Source: an uncultured Mycoplasmatota bacterium (GTDB taxonomy: Bacteria > Bacillota_I > Bacilli_A > RF39 > UBA660). From it: a stretch of 10,467 nucleotides of DNA. The stretch lies in the NCBI GenBank assembly GCA_900546055.1, contig URBG01000039.1:1-10467 (forward strand), read 5' to 3'. Under the pieces are notes generated by a model, which saw only the letters and a program-made list of their open reading frames with translations, had not been told where the DNA came from and did not search any database. Numbering within the stretch: the stretch's first letter is position 1; each line of letters opens with the position of its first letter. The translations under genes and the position numbers were made by a program. This document shows positions 5,824 to 10,467 of this stretch, piece after piece.

Positions 5824-6192
5824 ATGAAAGAAAAAGGCTTTACTCTTATCGAAATAATTGCCGTTATTGTTGTATTATCGTTAATTCTTTTAATTATCGT
5901 TCCAAATATGACAAAAACCATTAATAATTCAAAAAATAAATTAAACGATACGCAAAAAGAAATGATAGAAACAGCGGCTAGAAACTGGGGAACTACTAAT
6001 TTAACATTAGAAAATAATAAGCCAAAACCTGAAAAAGTAACTATCCAGACCTTACAGGATAAAGGTTATTTAGACGACAAAGAAATTAAAAACATGACTG
6101 ATAAAAACGTCATAAGCAAAAGTAGTAAAGTTTGTATAAAATGGGAAAACAATCAATATACATACACCTATAAAGGAACGGGGAACTGTTAA
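5824..6192 (+). CDS. Type IV pilin-like protein 1 (prepilin signal KG|FTLIE)
   Basis: The 122-residue protein begins MKEKG|FTLIE, a class III prepilin signal: a short basic leader, Gly at -1, Phe +1 and Glu +5. A prepilin peptidase would cut after G5 and methylate the Phe. Residues 6-27 are the hydrophobic pilin helix, with the conserved Pro at mature position 22 (P27). The rest is a polar soluble domain with cysteines C104 and C122, the last residue of the protein, likely a C-terminal disulfide. The start ATG lies behind TGGAGGCGGG (5811-5820). The following gene is a related pilin one base downstream. No pilus ATPase, platform protein or prepilin peptidase is in the window, so whether it serves DNA uptake (ComG-like), adhesion or secretion cannot be told. 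Confidence 0.9.
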   Translation: MKEKGFTLIEIIAVIVVLSLILLIIVPNMTKTINNSKNKLNDTQKEMIETAARNWGTTNLTLENNKPKPEKVTIQTLQDKGYLDDKEIKNMTDKNVISKSSKVCIKWENNQYTYTYKGTGNC

Positions 6193-6193
6193 T

Positions 6194-6556
6194 ATGAAAA
6201 ATAATGCTTTTACTTTAATTGAACTTTTAGCCGTTATTGCTTTATTAGGTGTAATTGCTGTTTTAATTGGTACCGCTAGTACGAGAATTATTAAAAGCTC
6301 AAAAGATTCATTATATGAAAGCCAAATTGAAACTGTAAAAGAGGCAGCTAAAAAATGGACCATTGCCCATAGTGATAAAATTGACAAAAACCCATACTCT
6401 TTAACTACTGAAATGTTATATACTGATGGCTATTTAGATAGTGCTACTGTTACTGATCCGAGAAAAAATGGTACCAATCTTTGTGGCCCTGTAACTATTA
6501 CTTATGATGATTATAAAAATAAATATTATTACGAATATAAACCAAGTCAATGTTAA
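6194..6556 (+). CDS. Type IV pilin-like protein 2 (NA|FTLIE leader)
   Basis: The 120 residues are built like the upstream pilin: MKNNA|FTLIE, hydrophobic helix (6-28), polar domain, and cysteines at C97 and C120, with Cys again the last residue. Shared features with pilin 1 include an AA-x-x-W segment after the helix, a GYLD turn in mid-domain, and a Tyr-rich strand before the final Cys, so the pair looks like a tandem duplication that diverged. The residue before the predicted cut is Ala5 rather than the usual Gly, and the Pro22 of pilin 1 is absent. The ATG is one base after the pilin 1 TAA, behind GGAACGGGGAA (6175-6185). The two genes are co-transcribed and may be a major/minor pilin pair that forms a heteromeric fibre. 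Confidence 0.88.
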   Translation: MKNNAFTLIELLAVIALLGVIAVLIGTASTRIIKSSKDSLYESQIETVKEAAKKWTIAHSDKIDKNPYSLTTEMLYTDGYLDSATVTDPRKNGTNLCGPVTITYDDYKNKYYYEYKPSQC

Positions 6557-6587
6557 AACCTATACTGAAAGTAGTATAGGTTCTTTT
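6557..6587. terminator. Bidirectional terminator between the pilins and the yigZ-like gene
   Basis: A perfect 10-bp stem, AACCTATACT (6557-6566) with AGTATAGGTT (6573-6582), has a 6-nt loop. It is followed by CTTTT on the plus strand and by TTTT on the minus strand. It serves both converging genes and includes the last codons and stop of the minus-strand gene. Confidence 0.85.
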
Positions 6588-7144
6588 ATTAATATTTTTG
6601 TTTTATTTTCTAAAAAACTTTGAATATTTAAATAATTATCACAGCTTATTTTAAAAGAGTATTGAACCTTTTCTTTAAAGATTTTTTTAATTTCTAAATC
6701 TTTTAAATAATTATCAATTAATTTAGTATCATCGTATGAAAACTCTAATTCAATATAATATCCTTCAACCAAAGACACAATGTTTGCCTTATTAAGTGCT
6801 TCACTTACACTTTTGCTATAAGCTCTAACTAAACCGCCCGCACCCAATTTAATTCCTCCAAAATATCTAATAACAATACATAAAACATTAGTTAATTCAT
6901 TGTTTTGTAAAACATTTAAAATTGGCATACCAGCAGTTCCAGAGGGTTCACCATCGTCGTCACACTTTGAGTAATTAGATACAATGTAGGCTTTACAGTA
7001 GTGTGTAGCGTCTTTATAAAGCCGTTTATAATGTTCTACTTTTTCTTGAACTTCACTAGTTTCAGATATATTAACTAAAATTGTAATAAAACGCGATTTA
7101 TTTACAATAATTTCATTAATAGTTTCACCTTTAATTGATTTCAT
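6560..7144 (-). CDS. yigZ: YigZ/IMPACT family protein (UPF0029)
   Basis: The 194 residues match the bacterial YigZ/YvyE family. The IMPACT N-domain carries DATHYCKAY (45-53), DDDGEPSGTAGMPILNVL (62-79) and VIRYFGGIKLGAGGLVRAYS (91-110), its strongest signatures. A C-terminal ferredoxin-like domain (about 125-194, DUF1949 type) follows. Eukaryotic IMPACT regulates the Gcn2 kinase; the bacterial role is unsettled, with RNA or translation-factor binding proposed. Length is close to the family norm of about 200. The start ATG (7142-7144) has GGTGAT a few bases upstream. The gene is transcribed alone against the pilin pair and shares the bidirectional terminator. Confidence 0.93.
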   Translation of the reverse strand: MKSIKGETINEIIVNKSRFITILVNISETSEVQEKVEHYKRLYKDATHYCKAYIVSNYSKCDDDGEPSGTAGMPILNVLQNNELTNVLCIVIRYFGGIKLGAGGLVRAYSKSVSEALNKANIVSLVEGYYIELEFSYDDTKLIDNYLKDLEIKKIFKEKVQYSFKISCDNYLNIQSFLENKTKILIKEPILLSV

Positions 7145-7160
7145 TTAAATCACCATCCCA

Positions 7161-7189
7161 ATTATAATAAATCCCAAAATAAAAAGCAA
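7161..7189 (-). promoter_or_regulatory. Promoter of the yigZ-like gene
   Basis: On the minus strand TATAAT (7166-7161) is preceded, 17 nt upstream, by a poor -35, TTGCTT (7189-7184). The -35 lies inside the terminator of the upstream minus-strand gene. Confidence 0.5.
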
Positions 7190-7208
7190 GGTATTATGTC
7201 CCCTGCCT
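7177..7208 (-). terminator. Intrinsic terminator of the pentapeptide-like gene
   Basis: On the minus strand GCAGGG (7206-7201) pairs with CCTTGC (7191-7186), one G-T pair, across a 9-nt loop. It is followed by TTTTTATTTT. The arm extends into the TAG stop codon at 7209-7207. Confidence 0.7.
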
Positions 7209-7686
7209 ATGCAATCTTTTTCCCGGTTGGTATATGTTCAAATATAGCCATATCATATCCAACAACTTTATCTTGAGGGATAAAACAATCTGTGTCAATA
7301 AAACTTGCGCCTCTAATATCACATCCACAAAAAGATTTATCACTCATATTCATTCCATCGAAGTTACACCCGCGAAGATTTTTATTTAAAACAGTTTGTG
7401 GATCGACATTAGCATTAGTATTGCTGAAATTTGTATAAGTGACATCGATACCATAAAAATTAACCTCACTTAAATCGACATAAGGTAAAATGCATTTACC
7501 ATCTCTGTCGATCTTTGTTAGACTTCTTTCGCGTGAAACATTATATTTTAAAAATATTAATTGTCTTAGAATATCATAGTCTATTTTTCTTCTGACAAAC
7601 TCTTCAGGATTACTTTTATAATCGTCTAAAGCATCCATATAAATTTCTTCAATTAATTCTTTCCTTTGTGCATAAGATAATTCCAT
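7207..7686 (-). CDS. Small protein with pentapeptide-like repeats, function unknown
   Basis: The 159 residues begin with a charged helical N-domain (1-60, rich in Glu, Asp, Arg and Tyr). Residues 69-133 then give a loose pentapeptide-repeat pattern (YVDLSEVNFYGIDVTYTNF and NLRGCNFDGMNMSDKSF are the clearest stretches), which in well-formed cases folds as a square beta-helix. The repeat region is interrupted at about 92-102 and carries four cysteines (C107, C120, C122, C134). There is no signal peptide or membrane helix, so it is cytoplasmic. Pentapeptide proteins of this size include DNA-gyrase protectors, but nothing here supports that role. The start codon (7684-7686) follows AGGTGG, and the gene has its own promoter, divergent from the YgjV-like gene. 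Confidence 0.75.
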   Translation of the reverse strand: MELSYAQRKELIEEIYMDALDDYKSNPEEFVRRKIDYDILRQLIFLKYNVSRERSLTKIDRDGKCILPYVDLSEVNFYGIDVTYTNFSNTNANVDPQTVLNKNLRGCNFDGMNMSDKSFCGCDIRGASFIDTDCFIPQDKVVGYDMAIFEHIPTGKKIA

Positions 7687-7702
7687 ACAACCACCTAAGT
7701 AG

Positions 7703-7731
7703 ATTATATCAGAAAAATAATTATATGCAAA
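7703..7731 (-). promoter_or_regulatory. Sigma-A promoter of the pentapeptide-like gene
   Basis: On the minus strand TTTGCA (7731-7726), a 17-nt spacer and TATAAT (7708-7703) are present, with an extended TGA (7711-7709). The leader is short, about 10-15 nt, and carries the AGGTGG site. Confidence 0.65.
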
Positions 7732-7800
7732 TTAGTAAATAAATATGAACGAAATAATCACCAATCATAAATTTGAAGCTAATATATACTAGGTGATAAT

Positions 7801-8280
7801 ATGGCTCAAATTTTAGGGTTTATTTATGCTTTGTTTTTAATGCTAAGTAATTTTGGCAAGACTACCAAACAAATCCTTTTATTCCAAACAGTATCATTCT
7901 TCTTTAAAAGTATCCATTATTATTTATTAGGTGGTATTTCAGGTTTTTTGACTAGTATTATTTCGATGATTAGAAATATAATTTTTACCAAAATAAAAAG
8001 CAATAAAATATGGACAATAATCTTTATTTTAATTTATTTGGCCATTGGTTTTTTAACTTATACGACTTTTGGAACATTGCTCCCAATAATTGCTACTATT
8101 TTTTATACAATTATTGTTAATAAAAACAATCCTTCATATTTAAGAGGGGGAATGTTTATTACTAGTGTTATTTGGCTTTTATATAATATTTATATAATTT
8201 CCTATGGTGGGATTATTACACAAGTAGTAATTTTAGTTTCTAACATAATTGCTATCATAAAACTTGATAAAAAGAACTAA
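7801..8280 (+). CDS. YgjV-family integral membrane protein
   Basis: The 159 residues are almost entirely hydrophobic, with about five or six membrane helices (approximately 3-18, 24-44, 48-62, 68-105 as two, 117-135, 137-154). The segment FGKTTKQILLFQTVSFFFKSIHYYLLGGISG (18-48) followed by RNIIF carries the pattern of the YgjV inner-membrane family: basic loop, ILLFQ, aromatic run, HYxLLG. Members are uncharacterised, and transport has been assumed, not shown. The ATG follows AGGTGAT (7791-7797). I see no convincing sigma-A promoter in the 114 nt upstream, only a TATACT at 7785 that is too close to the start. The uvrC promoter lies inside the 3' end of this gene. Confidence 0.8.
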   Translation: MAQILGFIYALFLMLSNFGKTTKQILLFQTVSFFFKSIHYYLLGGISGFLTSIISMIRNIIFTKIKSNKIWTIIFILIYLAIGFLTYTTFGTLLPIIATIFYTIIVNKNNPSYLRGGMFITSVIWLLYNIYIISYGGIITQVVILVSNIIAIIKLDKKN

Positions 8281-8292
8281 TTAACTTATAAT
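8264..8292 (+). promoter_or_regulatory. Sigma-A promoter of uvrC
   Basis: TTGATA (8264-8269) is followed by a 17-nt spacer and the consensus TATAAT (8287-8292). The -35 overlaps the last codons of the YgjV-like gene. The ribosome-binding site is AAGGAGGG at 8299-8306. Confidence 0.75.
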
Positions 8293-8313
8293 AGCTATAA
8301 GGAGGGAAGAAGA

Positions 8314-10074
8314 ATGATCCAAGAAAAATTAAACCTAGTTCCTCATTTACCAGGATGCTATTTGATGAAAAATGAAATAGGCACAATTATCTATGTTGGT
8401 AAAGCCAAAGATTTAAAAAATAGATTAAATTCTTATTTTCATTCTTCCCATACCGGAAAAACAGCAAAACTAGTTAGCGAAATTAGAGATTTTGAATATA
8501 TCGTTGTCTCAAGTGAAACAGAATCATTAATTTTAGAATTAAATCTTATTAAGAAACATGATCCAAAATATAATATTCTATTAAGAGACGATAAAACCTA
8601 TCCATATATTGAGCTTACAACGGAAAAGGTTCCAAGACTTTTAGTTGTTAGAAAACCTCATCTAAAAAAGAAAAAAACTAGAATGTTTGGACCATATCCG
8701 AACGTTGTTGCCGCTAGAAAAACAGTCAATTTATTAAATAGAATATACCCATTAAGAAAATGTCGTACATATCAAAAAAGACCGTGTTTATATTTCCATA
8801 TTGGTCAATGTTTAGGTTATTGTACTAATGAAGTTTCAAAAGAAAAAGTTGAAGCCATGGAACATGATATCATTAGATTTCTAAAAGGCGACCATGAATT
8901 AGTAACCAATAAAATCAAAGAAGAAATAGAACTTGAAAGTCAAGAAATGCATTATGAAAAGGCTTTAGAATTAAAAGAACTTCTAGACTATATAAATATT
9001 ACTTTAGTTAAACAAAAAGTTGAAATCAAAGATGAATTAGATCGTGACATCTTTGGTTACCATAGCGATAACAATTACTTAAGTATTTTTGTTTTCTTCA
9101 TTCGAGGATCCAAAATTGCCCAGCACCATCATGCCATCATTCCTTTAATCGATGAAGTGCCTGAAGAATTAACTAGGTATATTGCTAAATTCTATGAAAC
9201 TGCTGTTTTACCTAAAGAAATACTTGTTCCAGAAATAGTAGATGATACTTTACTTCAAAGCTATTTTGATGTTAAAGTTAAGAAACCAGAGAAGGGAACT
9301 AAAAAGAAATTAATTGAAATGGCTAATAATAATGCTAAAAGAGAATTGGAAGAAAAAATAACTTTATTGCTAAGAAATGAAAATAAAATAAATGAAGCCA
9401 ATGAGGATTTAAGAAAAATTTTAAACATGGACAAGCTTGAACGAATTGAAATCTTTGATAATGCTCATTTGTTTGGAACATATAATGTTTCAGGTATGGT
9501 TGTTTTTGTTGATGGTAAACCAGCCAAAAATGAATATCGCAAATATAAAATATCAGTTAACAAAAATGACGACTATGGAACTATGAAAGAAGTTGTATAT
9601 CGAAGATACTTTCGAGTTTTAAAAGATAATTTGCCAAGACCAGATTTAATTATTGTCGATGGTGGTATTGGTCAAATGCATGTGGCTAAAGAAGTATTAG
9701 ATAGTTTAAACATGGACATAAAACTAGTCGGTTTAAAGAAAGACGACAAACATCAAACCAATGCTTTATTAACCCTTGACGAAGAAATTGCCATTGAAAA
9801 AAGAAGTAATTTATTTCATTATTTAGAAAGAATGCAAGATGAGGTTCATAATTTTACTATTAATTACCATAAACAAATAAGAAGTAAAGGGGCTTATGCT
9901 AGCGTTTTAGACACTGTTGCCGGAATTGGTGAAAATCGTAAAAAGGAATTATTAAAAAAATACAAATCACTTTCAAATATTAAAAATCAAACAAAAGAAG
10001 AGTTACAAACTATTCTGCCAGAAAAAGTCGCTGAAGAATTATTAGAAGTTTTAAGCAATTTAGATAAAAAATAA
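8314..10074 (+). CDS. uvrC: Excinuclease ABC subunit UvrC
   Basis: UvrC makes both incisions in nucleotide excision repair, on the UvrB-DNA complex. The 586 residues have the full domain order. The GIY-YIG nuclease (about 11-95) shows GCY (14-16), YVG (27-29), R37 and catalytic E75 in the TESLILE motif. Next is the cysteine cluster C150-C158-C166-C170, the pattern seen in UvrCs reported to carry a [4Fe-4S] cluster. The UVR motif that pairs with UvrB lies around 201-235. The RNase-H-like nuclease, which makes the 5' cut, shows FDN with D382 and VDGG with D449, plus DEVHNF (509-514). Two helix-hairpin-helix motifs at about 531-586 bind DNA. The ATG at 8314 follows AAGGAGGG. The HAD gene begins 13 nt after the stop, so both share the uvrC promoter; no terminator lies between. 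Confidence 0.97.
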   Translation: MIQEKLNLVPHLPGCYLMKNEIGTIIYVGKAKDLKNRLNSYFHSSHTGKTAKLVSEIRDFEYIVVSSETESLILELNLIKKHDPKYNILLRDDKTYPYIELTTEKVPRLLVVRKPHLKKKKTRMFGPYPNVVAARKTVNLLNRIYPLRKCRTYQKRPCLYFHIGQCLGYCTNEVSKEKVEAMEHDIIRFLKGDHELVTNKIKEEIELESQEMHYEKALELKELLDYINITLVKQKVEIKDELDRDIFGYHSDNNYLSIFVFFIRGSKIAQHHHAIIPLIDEVPEELTRYIAKFYETAVLPKEILVPEIVDDTLLQSYFDVKVKKPEKGTKKKLIEMANNNAKRELEEKITLLLRNENKINEANEDLRKILNMDKLERIEIFDNAHLFGTYNVSGMVVFVDGKPAKNEYRKYKISVNKNDDYGTMKEVVYRRYFRVLKDNLPRPDLIIVDGGIGQMHVAKEVLDSLNMDIKLVGLKKDDKHQTNALLTLDEEIAIEKRSNLFHYLERMQDEVHNFTINYHKQIRSKGAYASVLDTVAGIGENRKKELLKKYKSLSNIKNQTKEELQTILPEKVAEELLEVLSNLDKK

Positions 10075-10087
10075 GGGGGATCTTTTT

Positions 10088-10467
10088 ATGGATTTTTTGA
10101 ATCAGATTAAATCTATATCAGAAAAAAACAATGATAAAAAAATCGCTATGTTTTGTGATATGGACGGAACAATTGTTAATTTAGAGGCAGATAAATACGA
10201 GGAAGTAGCTGCAAATAAGCCAGGACTATTTTTAGAAAAAAGGCCTTTAAAAAGTATAATTAATGTTTTAAGTGAAGTTTCTAAAATTTCTAATATCGAT
10301 ATGTTTATTTTAAGTGCATGTGGATATAAAAACCAGGCTGATGATAAATCAACTTGGATTGCAACAAATGCTAATTTTTTTAAAAAGGAGAACCAAGTTT
10401 TTTTAATTAAAGAATACACTAATTATACAAATGAAAATAAGGGAGTACTAAAAAGTAAAAATATCCA
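10088..10467 (+). CDS. HAD-superfamily hydrolase, 5'(3')-deoxyribonucleotidase-like (3' end outside window)
   Basis: The frame is open from the ATG at 10088 to the window end (126 residues seen). HAD motif I is FCDMDGTIV (22-30), with the nucleophile Asp24 and general acid Asp26. Motif II is S76 in MFILSACGY (72-80). Motifs III and IV are beyond the window. The stretch KPGLFLEKRPLKSII followed by a hydrophobic strand and a W-x-x-x-N-F segment is like the cytosolic 5'(3')-nucleotidase (NT5C) group, which removes phosphate from dNMPs. The substrate is an inference. AAGGGGGATC (10073-10082), just after the uvrC stop, is the ribosome-binding site, and the 13-nt gap implies co-transcription with uvrC. 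Confidence 0.8.
   Translation, partial: MDFLNQIKSISEKNNDKKIAMFCDMDGTIVNLEADKYEEVAANKPGLFLEKRPLKSIINVLSEVSKISNIDMFILSACGYKNQADDKSTWIATNANFFKKENQVFLIKEYTNYTNENKGVLKSKNI

Noticed and set aside
7785..7790. TATACT as the promoter of the YgjV-like gene
   Set aside because: It ends only 10 nt before the ATG, so the RNA would be nearly leaderless despite a good ribosome-binding site, and no -35 is present.
1..10467. CRISPR array, tRNA, rRNA, insertion sequence, phage or defence module
   Set aside because: I saw no regular spaced repeats, cloverleaf sequence, transposase, terminal inverted repeats or recognisable defence protein.

Overview
The window looks like the chromosome of a low-GC (by eye about 30% G+C) Gram-positive bacterium of the Firmicutes/Bacilli type. 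Support comes from strong AGGAGG/GGTGAT-type Shine-Dalgarno sites, sigma-A promoters of TTGACA-17-TATAAT type (often with an extended TGn -10), short hairpin/U-tract terminators, the Gram-positive pair rpsP-khpA, and a clear homologue of the spore outer-coat morphogenetic protein CotE downstream of miaB. Bacillus carries miaB and cotE in the same order (miaB-ymcA-cotE), so this is old Bacilli synteny with a different gene in the middle. Tryptophan is encoded by TGG and no gene is interrupted by TGA, so the standard code fits. An uncultured gut Bacilli lineage is my guess for the source; the sequence does not prove it.

Layout, left to right. (1) 1-1384: 3' part of a large secreted or surface protein with a right-handed beta-helix, a ricin-type beta-trefoil lectin domain and an unassigned C-terminal domain, followed by a hairpin-rich 3' region with a terminator. 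(2) 1595-3007: miaB, tRNA ms2i6A37 methylthiotransferase, on its own promoter. (3) 3086-4492: a single-pass membrane protein with a large outside domain that I cannot assign. (4) 4567-5103: cotE, with a SigK-like promoter match upstream. (5) 5237-5760: rpsP-khpA, cut off by a terminator before the usual rimM-trmD. (6) 5824-6556: two tandem, related type IV pilin-like genes. (7) Minus strand, 7144-6560 and 7686-7207: a YigZ/IMPACT-family protein and a small pentapeptide-like protein, each as its own unit. (8) Plus strand, 7801-8280: YgjV-family membrane protein; 8314-10074: uvrC; 10088 to the window end: start of a HAD-type (5'(3')-deoxyribonucleotidase-like) hydrolase, probably co-transcribed with uvrC.

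The genes are mostly short, independent transcription units with compact spacing. Terminator stems often overlap stop codons, leaders are often under 30 nt, and promoters sit directly behind the preceding terminator. Housekeeping functions (translation: miaB, rpsP, khpA; repair: uvrC) are interleaved with cell-surface functions (lectin/beta-helix protein, membrane protein, pilins) and one sporulation gene. I see no CRISPR array, insertion sequence, tRNA, rRNA or phage module. The most interesting points are the CotE homologue with its SigK-like promoter, the unassigned membrane protein occupying the ymcA position, and the tandem Cys-terminated pilins.
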